The notes below the pieces were generated by a model that saw only the letters and a program-made list of their open reading frames with translations, had not been told where the DNA came from and did not search any database. A DNA stretch of 62,727 nucleotides from Psychroflexus maritimus (GTDB lineage: Bacteria; Bacteroidota; Bacteroidia; Flavobacteriales; Flavobacteriaceae): NCBI RefSeq assembly GCF_011089875.1, contig NZ_JAANAS010000034.1, forward strand, positions 1 through 62,727, in the 5' to 3' direction. Each line of letters begins with the position of its first letter. Positions within the stretch are counted from its first letter, which is position 1. Shown piece by piece: positions 43,835 to 53,488 of this stretch. The translations under genes were made by a program, and so were the position numbers.

Positions 43835-45196
43835 CTATTTATTGGTGTTGATATATACAGTTTTTATGTTGGCAAATTCTACTAATGCTTCTGTTGAAAG
43901 TTCTCTTCCGTAGCCAGATTTTTTAACTCCTCCAAAAGGAAGCCTTGGGTCGCTTTTTACTAATTCATTTACAAAAACAGCACCTTCATTAAACTTTGGA
44001 ATATACTTTTTTAGCGCTTGAACATTTTCTGTAAAAATAGAAACACCTAGTCCGTATTCAGATTTATTCACCTCATCAATAGCTTCTTCTATTTCCTTAA
44101 ATTTTGCGATTCCTAGCAATGGACCAAAAGTTTCCTCTTTAAAAACTGGCATTTCCATGTGGCAATTTTCAACTAAAGTAGGCTCAAAATAAGTACCCTT
44201 AGAACTACCGCCTAATAGTAGTTGAGCGCCCATTTCAATTGATTTTTCTAATTGTTTATTCAAGTTTTTGGCTAAATCTTTTCTGGCTAAAACTCCAATA
44301 TAAGTAGCATCCTCTTCAGGGTTTCCTACTTTTAATTGCTTTACTTTTGCTTTTAATTCAGTTACAAATTCCTTGTAAATTGCTTCATGCACATAAAGTC
44401 GTTTCCCTGCAATACAACTTTGTCCAGTATTTTGAAACCTAGCTTGAACGCAAGTATCTACGGTTTTAGCAATAGGTGCATCTTTCATTACCAATAGGGC
44501 GTTATTTCCGCCGAGTTCAAGGACTGTTTTTTTAATTTCAGCTCCAGCAATTTTAGCAACCTCAGCCCCTGCTTTTGTGCTTCCTGTTAAAGTTACAGCT
44601 TTAATAGAAGGATGCCTGATGAGTTGGGCTGTAGCTTTTATATCAATGAAAAGTGACTTAAAAAACCCTTTGGTTAAACTGGTTTTTTGGAGTAAATTTT
44701 CAATGTTTTGAGCTGATAAAAAGGTATTAGGCGCGTGTTTTAAAAGCACCGCATTGCCAACAACAATAGCCGGAATTAAAAATCGAAAAACTTGCCATAG
44801 TGGGTAATTCCATGGCATAATTCCTAACAAAACCCCTAAAGGTTCAAGAGTTTTATAAGACTCGTTAGCGTCTGTTGTTAGGTGTTGTGGATGTAGAATA
44901 GCGTAATCAATAGCTGCATAATGTTTGCATAACCAAGCACATTTTTCTACTTCAGCAATAGACTGAGAAATAGGTTTTCCTATTTCTTGGGTAATGCTGT
45001 GCGCTAAATACTGCTTATTGTTTTCAAGTTGGTTAGCTATTTCTAACAGAATTTTTCGCTTTTCATCATCTGTTAGTTGCTTGTGCAGATGAACTGCCGT
45101 TTCAGCTTCCTTTAAAAAAATAGTGAGTTTAGCTTCGGTATGAGCTTTAAATGTAGCTATTTCTTTTTGGTTGTAAGGGTTGTTTAATTGAAACAT
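43835..45196 (-). CDS. NAD(P)-dependent aldehyde dehydrogenase, succinate-semialdehyde type
   Basis: Oxidises an aldehyde to its acid. 453 residues. Catalytic C261 lies in FQNTGQSCIAGKR, general base E227 in LELGGNNALL, and the cofactor loop is VTLTGSTKAG. MPWNYPLWQVFRF and FGGVKKSGYGRELS are conserved. The sequence is closest in style to the short succinate-semialdehyde dehydrogenase (Sad/GabD) group. It stands alone between the membrane-protein remnant and rhomboid. Confidence 0.9.
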   Translation of the reverse strand: MFQLNNPYNQKEIATFKAHTEAKLTIFLKEAETAVHLHKQLTDDEKRKILLEIANQLENNKQYLAHSITQEIGKPISQSIAEVEKCAWLCKHYAAIDYAILHPQHLTTDANESYKTLEPLGVLLGIMPWNYPLWQVFRFLIPAIVVGNAVLLKHAPNTFLSAQNIENLLQKTSLTKGFFKSLFIDIKATAQLIRHPSIKAVTLTGSTKAGAEVAKIAGAEIKKTVLELGGNNALLVMKDAPIAKTVDTCVQARFQNTGQSCIAGKRLYVHEAIYKEFVTELKAKVKQLKVGNPEEDATYIGVLARKDLAKNLNKQLEKSIEMGAQLLLGGSSKGTYFEPTLVENCHMEMPVFKEETFGPLLGIAKFKEIEEAIDEVNKSEYGLGVSIFTENVQALKKYIPKFNEGAVFVNELVKSDPRLPFGGVKKSGYGRELSTEALVEFANIKTVYINTNK

Positions 45197-45272
45197 GTGT
45201 AGTATTGTTTATGCGAAAAATAAGAAAAAGAAAAGCAATCGAGCTTATAAAAAAGTTAAAGGAAATTGAGGT

Positions 45273-45920
45273 TTATATCACTCCCCGCTTCTGTAAAATA
45301 AACAATAACACAATGGGTATGGCCAATAAAATAACCATATACAAACTTTGTTCAATAATACTAGGTTGTAGCAAAATAGTAAAAAAGTAGCCTCCCATTG
45401 CTCCCCCAAAATGGGCATCATGGCCAATATTATCGGTTCTGGATTTCATGCCCCAAATGGAATACAATAAATAACCTATTCCAAATACATAGGCTGGAAT
45501 TGGAATAATAAAAAACAAACCTAACATCATGTCGGGTTGAAGCAAAATAGCTGAATACAAAATTCCCATTACCGCTCCACTAGCCCCAACAGCCTGGTAT
45601 TGAGGTTCGTCTTTATGAAATTGATAGGACAAAAAATTCCCCAATAATAAACTTGCAAAATAAACTAACAGAAAGCCAAAAGGACCTAATGCCTGACTTA
45701 CAATACCACCAAAAAAATAAAGCGTTAGCATATTAACTAATAAGTGGGTAGTGTCTATATGAAGAAAGCCAGAAGAAATAAAGGCTATTTTGTTTCCTCG
45801 ATTAATAGCCTCTATATTAAACTTATATTTATGGAAAAATCCGTAATCTTGGAAACCTTTATAAGAAAATAGCACATTTGCTGCTATGATAATTAAAGTT
45901 AATAAATCAATACCAAGCAT
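45273..45920 (-). CDS. rhomboid-family intramembrane serine protease
   Basis: 215 residues with six transmembrane helices. Catalytic S114 (GASGAV, 112-117) and H170 (HDAHFGG) form the dyad; H59 and N63 (HLLVNM) line the oxyanion site. It cleaves membrane proteins within or near the membrane; substrates are unknown. A -7 box lies 17 nt upstream. Confidence 0.92.
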   Translation of the reverse strand: MLGIDLLTLIIIAANVLFSYKGFQDYGFFHKYKFNIEAINRGNKIAFISSGFLHIDTTHLLVNMLTLYFFGGIVSQALGPFGFLLVYFASLLLGNFLSYQFHKDEPQYQAVGASGAVMGILYSAILLQPDMMLGLFFIIPIPAYVFGIGYLLYSIWGMKSRTDNIGHDAHFGGAMGGYFFTILLQPSIIEQSLYMVILLAIPIVLLFILQKRGVI

Positions 45921-45937
45921 AAATAAAATTTTGTTTT

Positions 45938-45945
45938 CAAATTTA
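45938..45945 (-). promoter_or_regulatory. -7 element of the rhomboid gene (TAAATTTG)
   Basis: Exact TAnnTTTG match on the minus strand, 17 nt before the start. Confidence 0.6.
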
Positions 45946-46208
45946 GGCTTTTAATTCGAAATATACATTCAAAAAACATCCTCATCTTATTACGACTATA
46001 AAAAGCAAGTATTTACAAGCCAAAACCCCACTTAAATACAATTGTCCAGCTTACACTTCAACTTTTATTCTGAAAGACCTCACTGCTTCGACGTTCTAGA
46101 GAGAAAGACATGCATTGGTAGTTAAGATAAATTAAGGCAAAAAGCATTAAAAAATACAGCAGAAAAACCTCCTGTCCTTTTGCTTGATAAAAACCGATTA
46201 ATTTTACT

Positions 46209-46216
46209 TACTTTTG
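46209..46216 (+). promoter_or_regulatory. -7 element of the LpxL-like-ddl operon (TACTTTTG)
   Basis: Exact TAnnTTTG match 16 nt before the TTG start at 46233, which supports that non-ATG start. Confidence 0.6.
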
Positions 46217-46232
46217 AAAAAAATTACATCGA

Positions 46233-47117
46233 TTGAATGCACTGATTTTTTATCTCGTATATCCTATATTATGGCTTATTTCTAAGCTGCCTTTTAGAGC
46301 TATTTATGTATTTTCTGATGCTGTCTTTGTGTTGATATATCATATTTTTGGCTTCCGAAGAAAAGTAGTAAGAAGTAATTTAAAATTATGCTTCCCAGAA
46401 AAATCTATAGCAGAATTAAAATCAATTGAAGTTAAATTTTATCATCATCTCTGTGACATCTTCCTTGAAATGATCAAAACTCTTGATCTTAAACCAGAAG
46501 ATTTAAAAAAACGCTTTATCATTACTAATCCAGAAGCTATCAAGGAAATTGATCACAGCGGTAAAAGCGCTATCATCATGTGCGCTCATTACGCAAGTTA
46601 CGAGTGGATTACTGCAATTAAAACCTACGATGCCGATTTAAAAGCCTTTGGTATTTACAAGAAAATAAAGAATCCATATTTTGATAATATGGTGAAAAAA
46701 ATAAGAACTCGCTTTAATACTGATATCATTGACAAAAACGAAGCTACCAAAACAATGCTTAGAAATAAAGTAAATCACATAGGAGGCTATTATGGAATGG
46801 TAGCAGACCAATCTCCAAAAGCCGCTAAAATTACTTATTGGGGAAATTTTATGGGACAAGAAACCCCCATGTTTGTGGGGTCTGAAATTATGGCCAAAAG
46901 ACTAGATTTTAGTGTGTATTATTTCCAAATAAACAAAGTAAAACGCGGTGTTTACCAAGCTGAATTAATTCAATTAGCAGAAAAACCAAAATCCATAGAA
47001 AATTTTAAAATCACTGATCAATATTTTGAATTAGTTGAAGCGCAAATAAGAAAAGCACCCGAATTTTACTTTTGGATTCACAAGCGCTGGAAACATAAAA
47101 AAGAGGATTTTCAATAA
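46233..47117 (+). CDS. LpxL/HtrB-like lipid A acyltransferase
   Basis: Adds a secondary acyl chain to lipid A at the inner membrane. 294 residues. An N-terminal membrane anchor (IFYLVYPILWLISKLPF) is followed by the HX4E active-site motif in CAHYASYEW and by ADQSPK, a further conserved block. The start is TTG, because the hydrophobic N-terminus begins there and no in-frame ATG precedes it. Its stop overlaps the ddl start, so the two are coupled. Confidence 0.88.
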   Translation: MNALIFYLVYPILWLISKLPFRAIYVFSDAVFVLIYHIFGFRRKVVRSNLKLCFPEKSIAELKSIEVKFYHHLCDIFLEMIKTLDLKPEDLKKRFIITNPEAIKEIDHSGKSAIIMCAHYASYEWITAIKTYDADLKAFGIYKKIKNPYFDNMVKKIRTRFNTDIIDKNEATKTMLRNKVNHIGGYYGMVADQSPKAAKITYWGNFMGQETPMFVGSEIMAKRLDFSVYYFQINKVKRGVYQAELIQLAEKPKSIENFKITDQYFELVEAQIRKAPEFYFWIHKRWKHKKEDFQ

Positions 47118-48094
47118 TGAAGAAGAACATTGCCATTGCCATGGGAGGCTACTCCACCGAATTTGATATTTCAATTAAAAGTGGTGAGACCGTTTACAAA
47201 AATATAGACACTAACCAATTTGTGCCTTATCAGATTCATATTACCAAAGAAAATTGGTGGTTAGTGGATGACAATAATAATAAGCATCTGATAGATAAAT
47301 CTAATTTTACGGCTAAAGTAGATGGCCAACTCATTCAATTTGATGCTGTTTTTAATACAATACATGGAACTCCCGGTGAAGATGGCCTGCTACAAGCTTA
47401 TCTAAACGTAATGGAAATTCCGCAAACAGCTTGTAATTTTTATGAAGCTGCCCTCACCTTCAATAAACGTGATTGCATTTCTGTACTTCAAGCCTACGGA
47501 ATTAAAACGGCTAAAAACTACTTTGTGAATCAAGGAGATGAAATTAAGCCCGAAGAAATAGTGCAAAAGCTTGGCTTACCCTGCTTTGTAAAAGCCAATA
47601 GAGCTGGAAGTAGCTTTGGAATTTCAAAAGTTAAAAAGACCGAAGACTTAGAAGAAGCTATCAACCACTCATTTAAGGAAGATGATCAGGTGATTATTGA
47701 ATCTTTTCTTGACGGAAGAGAGGTTTCAGTAGGGGTCATTAATTATAACGGCGAAACTACCGCTTTACCAGTTACTGAAATTATTTCTGAAAATGAATTC
47801 TTTGATTACGATGCTAAATACTTAGGAAAATCGAAAGAAATTACGCCTGCACAACTTACTGAACAACAAACTAATGAAGTTCAACAAGAAGCTATAAAAG
47901 TTTTTAACGTGCTAAATCTAAAAGGATTTACCCGCGCTGAATTTATTTTTCACGATAACCAACCTCACTTTTTAGAAGTCAATACCTGTCCAGGGCTAAC
48001 TGAAGCTAGTTTATTGCCTCAACAAGCAGAAGCCGCAGGAATCCAGCTCCAAGATTTGTTTACCGAAGCAATTAATGCGTGTTTTAAAAAATAA
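47117..48094 (+). CDS. ddl: D-alanine--D-alanine ligase
   Basis: Makes D-Ala-D-Ala for peptidoglycan using ATP. 325 residues. NTIHGTPGEDGLLQAYL, CFVKANRAGSSFGISKVK (ATP lysine and serine loop) and EVNTCPGLTEASLLPQQ (metal and substrate site) are all typical. It overlaps the acyltransferase gene by one base and is followed by coaD, which has its own promoter. Confidence 0.96.
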   Translation: MKKNIAIAMGGYSTEFDISIKSGETVYKNIDTNQFVPYQIHITKENWWLVDDNNNKHLIDKSNFTAKVDGQLIQFDAVFNTIHGTPGEDGLLQAYLNVMEIPQTACNFYEAALTFNKRDCISVLQAYGIKTAKNYFVNQGDEIKPEEIVQKLGLPCFVKANRAGSSFGISKVKKTEDLEEAINHSFKEDDQVIIESFLDGREVSVGVINYNGETTALPVTEIISENEFFDYDAKYLGKSKEITPAQLTEQQTNEVQQEAIKVFNVLNLKGFTRAEFIFHDNQPHFLEVNTCPGLTEASLLPQQAEAAGIQLQDLFTEAINACFKK

Positions 48095-48111
48095 AGAAGT
48101 TTAAATTTTCA

Positions 48112-48119
48112 TACCTTTG
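48112..48119 (+). promoter_or_regulatory. -7 element of coaD (TACCTTTG)
   Basis: Exact TAnnTTTG match 16 nt before the ATG at 48136. Confidence 0.6.
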
Positions 48120-48135
48120 AAGAAATAGAATTCCT

Positions 48136-48588
48136 ATGAAAAAAGCAGTTTTCCCAGGATCTTTTGATCCAATTACAAATGGTCACCTTGATATTATCCT
48201 ACGTGGACTTACGCTTTTTGATGAAATTATTTTGGCTGTTGGAGTTAATGCTGAAAAAAAATACATGTTTAGTTTAGAGCAACGAAAAGCTTTTTTACAG
48301 GAAACTTTTAAAGACGAAAAAAAAATAAAAGTATCCACATATCAAGGCTTAACAGTTGATTATTGTAAAAAAATGAAGGCTAATTTTATTTTAAGAGGCT
48401 TGAGAAATCCAGCCGATTTTGAGTTTGAAAAAGCCATTGCTCACACCAATCGTAAGTTAGAAAAAATTGAAACGGTATTTTTGCTTACCTCTTCTGGCAA
48501 AAGCTATATTTCCTCTTCTATTGTAAGGGATGTAATTAGAAATAATGGCGATTATACTTCGCTTGTCCCTAGTGCTGTTCGAATTTAA
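48136..48588 (+). CDS. coaD: pantetheine-phosphate adenylyltransferase
   Basis: Fourth step of coenzyme A synthesis. 150 residues. GSFDPITNGHLDII carries the nucleotidyltransferase T/HxGH motif, RGLRNPADFEFE the substrate loop, and SYISSSIVRD the C-terminal ISSTxVR motif. Normal length. Confidence 0.96.
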   Translation: MKKAVFPGSFDPITNGHLDIILRGLTLFDEIILAVGVNAEKKYMFSLEQRKAFLQETFKDEKKIKVSTYQGLTVDYCKKMKANFILRGLRNPADFEFEKAIAHTNRKLEKIETVFLLTSSGKSYISSSIVRDVIRNNGDYTSLVPSAVRI

Positions 48589-48646
48589 ATTATATTTTTT
48601 ATTAGAGCGGGATTATACCATTTAAGACCGTTGCAAGGAAAAAAAT

Positions 48647-48937
48647 ATGAAAGCACATAAAAACCCAACCCTTGCCGATTGTATTTGTGATTTACGAACA
48701 AGAAAGATTAAAAAAATTACCCAAATAGATGCTCTTTTAGATTGGGGTAAAATTAGTAAAGTGATGGAGAAGCATTACAAAAAAGGGAAAGCACAATTTA
48801 AAATGTCTCAAAATAAAACCAAAAGTCATTTTTTAAAAGCTATTAAGGTGCTTAAATACAAGGAGCAAGAACGAATAACACAATTATTAGATTTATTAAC
48901 TGAATTTAAAATCTCACACAATTACTACAAAAAATAG
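48647..48937 (+). pseudogene. IS5-like transposase N-terminal fragment fused to unrelated tail
   Basis: 96-codon frame. Residues about 22-50 (ITQIDALLDWGKISKVMEKHYKKGKA) match the N-terminus of IS5/IS1182-type transposases, which read IDxLIDW..I...IEKHY.KG. The expected continuation with the DDE core is missing. The rest (NKTKSHFLKAIKVLKYKEQ onwards) is lysine-rich and unrecognised. Probably an IS relic with a deletion or fusion; a domesticated short protein cannot be excluded. Confidence 0.6.
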
Positions 48938-48955
48938 AAGGTGTTGGTTACAGAA

Positions 48956-49954
48956 TTATTTTCCTTTAATTCTTTCCCACAATTGTATCATTAAGGCTTT
49001 TCCATCCTCAGGAGTTTTCCTGAATTCTTCCACTTGAAAGTTATTTTCGTCATGATAAAGTCGATAGCTGAATACAAATCGATTTTCCTCAGGTTCAAAA
49101 CTTAATAAACCAAACCTAAGGTCATTAAAAAATAACTCATTAGCATCATTTAAAGTAAAAGTGTACCAACCTTCGCTAATTGACTTAAGTCGTTGTACAT
49201 CTGATTCTTGAACAATATCTTCAGCTAGATGATTGTTCATCGGATAGAACTTAAAATCTATTTCTTTAGTATCAAAAAAAGAATAATCGCCTATATAAAA
49301 TCCTTCTTCTGTTTTTACATTAGCCGACCAAAGTAAAGTAGTAAGTGGCGCGGGTCTATTTTGTAATTCAATATAACTCATATTTTGTTCCTCTAAGGCA
49401 TTCTGAAAAGCCTGGTAAGAGAAAAATTTCAAAACTATGCCTATTAATAAGTAAGTAGAGCTCAATCCAATTCCCCAGTAATTCCATTTTCTCCTTTGTA
49501 ATGAAGCTTTTGGTTTTCGCATAGCCACAATCAAACAAAACAAAAATGGAAGCGTGTATATAGGATCTATGACAAATATACTTTTAAAGGCTAACTGAAT
49601 ATCTAGTGGCCAAAATAATTGAGTTCCCCAGGTAGTAAACGCATCTAATAACGGGTGAGTAAAAAGCCCCCAAAACATCAACCAACTCAATTCTTTCCAG
49701 CTTGCTTTAGATTCAAAAAAAGAAAGTAAATAGCCAAATAATGGAGCAGCTAAAACGCTAAAAACTATGGAATGAGAAAAACCACGATGTACCTCTATAG
49801 CAGTTACCGTATCTAAAAAATAACCTGTTATTACGTCTAAGTCAGGAATAGTTCCAGCAATAGCTCCGTAAAGTGGTGCTCGATTACCAATTTTTCTACC
49901 CAAGACCACCTCCCCTACTGAAGCACCAAGTACAATTTGAGTTAATGAATCCAT
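48956..49954 (-). CDS. YdjM-like membrane-bound metal-dependent hydrolase
   Basis: 332-residue inner-membrane protein of the YdjM/DUF457 family. It opens MDSLTQIVLGASVGEVVLG, with AGTIPDLDVITG (metal-binding Asp), EVHRGFSHSIVFSVL (His pair) and LFTHPLLDAFTTWGTQLFWP (His and Asp). About four transmembrane helices are followed by a soluble C-terminal domain. Biochemical function is poorly known. Confidence 0.87.
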   Translation of the reverse strand: MDSLTQIVLGASVGEVVLGRKIGNRAPLYGAIAGTIPDLDVITGYFLDTVTAIEVHRGFSHSIVFSVLAAPLFGYLLSFFESKASWKELSWLMFWGLFTHPLLDAFTTWGTQLFWPLDIQLAFKSIFVIDPIYTLPFLFCLIVAMRKPKASLQRRKWNYWGIGLSSTYLLIGIVLKFFSYQAFQNALEEQNMSYIELQNRPAPLTTLLWSANVKTEEGFYIGDYSFFDTKEIDFKFYPMNNHLAEDIVQESDVQRLKSISEGWYTFTLNDANELFFNDLRFGLLSFEPEENRFVFSYRLYHDENNFQVEEFRKTPEDGKALMIQLWERIKGK

Positions 49955-50028
49955 AGTTGTTGCTGCTTAAAAATTGATGAATTTTAAAAATCTGTTTAGA
50001 AATAATACGGTTTAAGCTTGCTCTTTTA

Positions 50029-51384
50029 CTAAGCAATCCAGGACTTTAGTTGTTCAAAATCTAGTCCTCCATAATTACCACTACTCATCAATAGTAAAAT
50101 ATCGTTTTGGTAATGTTTTATCTTAAGATAATTTTGAAAATCTTCTGCTTGTGTAAAAACAGTAATTCCACTTAAATTAAAAGCGGCTTCTATTTGTTCT
50201 TTAGAAATAGGTGGCATTTTTTTAATTTCTAAAGCTTTAGAAGAATAATAAACTACTACTTCATCGGCATAAGTAAGACTTCCCTTATACTGCTTTAGGA
50301 AATCTTTATTTAAACTAGAATACGTGTGCAATTCTAAGCAAGCGATTAAATTTTTATCTTCAAATTGTTTTTTTACGGCTTGGGTAGTTGCATTGACCTT
50401 TGATGGACTGTGAGCATAATCTTTAAAAACTTTCACTCGATCTGACTCATACAAAAACTCAAGTCGTTTAGAGGCGCCTTTAAAACTGGCAATAGCTTCA
50501 TAAAAGTCATCTTCATCTACGCCCATGTGTTGGCAAATCCATTTTGCACCAGCTAAGTTTTGTAAATTATGCTTACCAAAAATTTCAATTGGCATGGGTC
50601 CTTCAGGAGTTTCTAAAAAAGTTTCTCCATCTTCAATAAAATGGGCAGGTATAGAATAAGGATGTTTGCGTGTTGGGTTAGTAGCTTTTTCGGCAATTTC
50701 CTTAACCTCAACATCGTCTTCATTATAAACCAAGGTACTGCCTCTAGTCATTCCATCTACAAAAAGTTCAAATTGTTTCACATAATTTTCAAAAGTTGGA
50801 AAGACATTGATATGGTCCCAAGCAATTCCGCTAATTAAAGCTATATTGGCTTGGTACCAGTGGAATTTTGGTTTTAAATCGATAGGAGATGATAAATATT
50901 CATCTCCCTCTAATAAAATAAAATCGTTTTCTTTAGTAAGATGCACCATATTATCAAAGCCTTCTAATTGAGCACCAACCATAAAATCTACTTCTTTATT
51001 ATGGTAATTCAACACATGAAGTATCATTGAGGTAATGCTTGTTTTACCGTGAGAACCGCCAATAACAACTCTAGTTTTATATTTTGATTGCTCAAAAATA
51101 AATTCTGGATAAGAATAAATTTTCAATCCTAATTCTTGAGCTTTAAGTAGTTCAGGGTTGTCTTTCTTAGCATGCATTCCTAAAATTATAGCATCTATTT
51201 GGGTGGTGATTTTTTCTGGAAACCAACCAAATTCATGAGGCAACAAACCTTTTTGCCCTAACCTTGACTTAGAAGGTTCAAAAATTTCATCATCGCTTCC
51301 TGTTACTTCATATCCCTTTTCAAGTAAAGCTAAAGCTAAGTTATGCATTGCACTTCCGCCAATGGCTATAAAATGTACTTTCAT
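50029..51384 (-). CDS. mpl: UDP-N-acetylmuramate:murein-peptide ligase Mpl
   Basis: Recycles cell-wall tripeptide by joining it to UDP-N-acetylmuramate. 451 residues. HFIAIGGSAMHNLALAL is the UDP-binding start, VIGGSHGKTSITSMILHVL the ATP P-loop, and EGDEYLSSPID the metal site. KDYAHSPSKVNATTQAV is typical of the C-terminal domain. It fits with the wall genes dapF, mltG and ddl in this window. A -7 box lies 30 nt upstream. Confidence 0.93.
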   Translation of the reverse strand: MKVHFIAIGGSAMHNLALALLEKGYEVTGSDDEIFEPSKSRLGQKGLLPHEFGWFPEKITTQIDAIILGMHAKKDNPELLKAQELGLKIYSYPEFIFEQSKYKTRVVIGGSHGKTSITSMILHVLNYHNKEVDFMVGAQLEGFDNMVHLTKENDFILLEGDEYLSSPIDLKPKFHWYQANIALISGIAWDHINVFPTFENYVKQFELFVDGMTRGSTLVYNEDDVEVKEIAEKATNPTRKHPYSIPAHFIEDGETFLETPEGPMPIEIFGKHNLQNLAGAKWICQHMGVDEDDFYEAIASFKGASKRLEFLYESDRVKVFKDYAHSPSKVNATTQAVKKQFEDKNLIACLELHTYSSLNKDFLKQYKGSLTYADEVVVYYSSKALEIKKMPPISKEQIEAAFNLSGITVFTQAEDFQNYLKIKHYQNDILLLMSSGNYGGLDFEQLKSWIA

Positions 51385-51414
51385 ATATGTATATCTATTC
51401 TAATTTAATGAATT

Positions 51415-51422
51415 CAAAATTA
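51415..51422 (-). promoter_or_regulatory. -7 element of mpl (TAATTTTG)
   Basis: Exact TAnnTTTG match on the minus strand, 30 nt before the mpl start. Confidence 0.55.
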
Positions 51423-51465
51423 CAAAAAGCTAAAGTAATTATCCTACAAGTAAGCATGAAGTTAA

Positions 51466-52371
51466 TTACAAAATTCGCTTTATAAAAACGTCTAAATCGA
51501 TCAACAAAATGCAAAATACGCCAAAAACTATTATAAATTTTAAAAGGTTGTGCAACAGCAAATAATGGATTTTCTTTTTAGCATACCAAACACTAATTGT
51601 AAATAGGAGTAAGAGCAACAAACTTAAAATAAAATAGTATTTCATGTAACCAACTTCAAAAAAATTAAGTAAAATATAAACAGGTATTAAACTTAATACG
51701 CTAGAGAAGGTTAGCAGCTTTTTTGAGAGTTTAGCCCCGTATTTTACAGGGATAGTTTGATAATTTTGTGCAAAATCGCCACGTAAATTTTCTAAATCTT
51801 TAACCAATTCACGCATACTGATTATAGTAAATAAGAAGAGGGCATGCACAAAAATAACCAAGTCAAAATTAATGTAATATATAAAAATAACGAAAAAAGG
51901 AGTTACGGCCAGGAGTGCAGCAGCAAAATTTCCTATAAAAGCATATTTTTTTAAACGATGTGAATACAACCAAATAGTAAAGATATAGATTGAGAAAAAG
52001 ATTACCGAATTAAATGAAACATAACTAGCTATAATTACAGCCAAAAGATTAAGAATAAAGTAGAAAGAGAGTTTAGTTTGAGAACTAACCAAATTATCGA
52101 TATGTGTTTTAAGCGGACGATTAATTAAGTCTTTTTCTGAATCGTAGAAATTATTAATAATGTACCCGGAAGCAATTACCAACGAACTAGACAAGATTAA
52201 CAAAAATAAATTAACGTCTAACAGGATTTCTTCTGTACTTAGATAATTAGGTGCAATAATAAAAATTGAAGCCAGGTATTGAGCAAGAATAATCATCAAA
52301 ATATTATAGCCTCTAACTACTGAAAAAAGACCAGCTAATTTCAGTAAAAGCTTTGATGATTTTTTGGGCAT
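51466..52371 (-). CDS. UbiA-family prenyltransferase
   Basis: Integral membrane enzyme of 301 residues that joins an isoprenyl chain to an acceptor. NNFYDSEKDLINRPLKTHI is the first Asp-rich motif and RELVKDLENLRGDFAQNYQTIP the second, between eight or nine hydrophobic segments. Relatives are often annotated as geranylgeranylglycerol-phosphate geranylgeranyltransferase, but the acceptor is uncertain. It follows the GHMP kinase by 10 bp, linking it to isoprenoid supply. Confidence 0.88.
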   Translation of the reverse strand: MPKKSSKLLLKLAGLFSVVRGYNILMIILAQYLASIFIIAPNYLSTEEILLDVNLFLLILSSSLVIASGYIINNFYDSEKDLINRPLKTHIDNLVSSQTKLSFYFILNLLAVIIASYVSFNSVIFFSIYIFTIWLYSHRLKKYAFIGNFAAALLAVTPFFVIFIYYINFDLVIFVHALFLFTIISMRELVKDLENLRGDFAQNYQTIPVKYGAKLSKKLLTFSSVLSLIPVYILLNFFEVGYMKYYFILSLLLLLLFTISVWYAKKKIHYLLLHNLLKFIIVFGVFCILLIDLDVFIKRIL

Positions 52372-52381
52372 TGATAAAAGT

Positions 52382-53320
52382 TTAAAAAGTATAAACTACT
52401 TCTAATTTATGATTTTTTAATAACTCTTTAGCTTTGGCGTAGTCTTCTGTGAATCCAAGTATGTAACCACCACCACCTGATCCACAAAGCTTTAAGTAGT
52501 AGGCATTGGTTTCGATTCCCTTTTTCCAAAGTTGGTGAAAGGGTTTTGGAATCATTGGTTTAAAATTGTCTAAAACGATATTTGATAATTGTTTCACATT
52601 GCTAAGAAGTGATTTAAGGTCGCCTTTCAGAAAATCATCAATACAAGCATCTGTTTTCTTGATAAAAGAATCTTTGATAACTTTCCTAAAAGCTTCTTGT
52701 TTCATGTTTTCCATAAAAATATTTACCATTGGTGCAGTTTCTCCAATAATACCGCTATCCAATAAAAACACCGCTCCTTTTCCATCGGCTGTTTGCGAAG
52801 GAATACCTGCTGGTTCAATATTTTCCTTAGAATTAATTAAAATTGGTAAACTTAAGTAAGAGTTTAGCGGATCTAGACCTGAAGATTTACCATGAAAAAA
52901 AGACTCCATAGCAGCAAAAATATGCTTAAGCTTAGTCAGTTTAGACTTTTCTAAGTTTTCTAGTACAGTTATTTTGTTAAAAGCATATTTGTCATAGATA
53001 GCGGCAACTAAAGCCCCACTACTCCCTACTCCATAGCCTTGAGGAATAGAACTATCAAAATACATACCTTTAGCAACATCGGTTTTCAAAGCCTCTAAAT
53101 CAAACCTAACCAATTCAGGTTGTTCTTCTTGAAGTTGGTCTAAATGAGTTACAAAACGATTCAACTCAGAATTTGATTTGATATTTTCTTGACTTGGCTC
53201 ATCATCAATTTTTAAAGCTCCATTATAAAAATTGTAAGGAATTGATAAGCCTTTAGAATCTTTTATAATACCGTATTCACCAAACAATAAGATTTTAGAA
53301 TAAAATAAAGGTCCTTTCAT
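52382..53320 (-). CDS. GHMP kinase, probably mevalonate kinase
   Basis: Phosphorylates mevalonate in the mevalonate route to isoprenoids. 312 residues. KILLFGEYGIIKDSKGLSIP is motif 1, PQGYGVGSSGALVAAIYDKY the ATP-binding motif 2, and LCGSGGGGYILGF motif 3. The pathway supplies precursors for carotenoids and hence retinal, and for the UbiA enzyme next to it. Other mevalonate genes are not in the window, so the exact substrate is inferred. Confidence 0.87.
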   Translation of the reverse strand: MKGPLFYSKILLFGEYGIIKDSKGLSIPYNFYNGALKIDDEPSQENIKSNSELNRFVTHLDQLQEEQPELVRFDLEALKTDVAKGMYFDSSIPQGYGVGSSGALVAAIYDKYAFNKITVLENLEKSKLTKLKHIFAAMESFFHGKSSGLDPLNSYLSLPILINSKENIEPAGIPSQTADGKGAVFLLDSGIIGETAPMVNIFMENMKQEAFRKVIKDSFIKKTDACIDDFLKGDLKSLLSNVKQLSNIVLDNFKPMIPKPFHQLWKKGIETNAYYLKLCGSGGGGYILGFTEDYAKAKELLKNHKLEVVYTF

Positions 53321-53488
53321 GAAATTAGTTTATTAAAGATTACGAATTCAATCTAAATGTAAAATAACAAAAATTTTTAAAGTCATGTATTAATTTTAAG
53401 AAAAGACTAAGATTTTGTCTAACTTAACAAGACCTTAAATTAAACAATATATGATTAATGATTGCAAAAGTAAGTATTTATTAGAAGT

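Larger units (their letters stand above)
45921..46232. other. divergent intergenic region between rhomboid and the LpxL-like gene
   Basis: It carries a -7 box for each flanking gene (45938-45945 minus, 46209-46216 plus). The roughly 260 bp between them show no gene, repeat or hairpin I can support. Confidence 0.5.

Noticed and set aside
45205-45390. 61-codon open frame on the plus strand between the aldehyde dehydrogenase and rhomboid genes
   Set aside because: It overlaps the 3' end of the rhomboid gene on the other strand, is lysine/isoleucine-rich without recognisable features, and has no promoter box.
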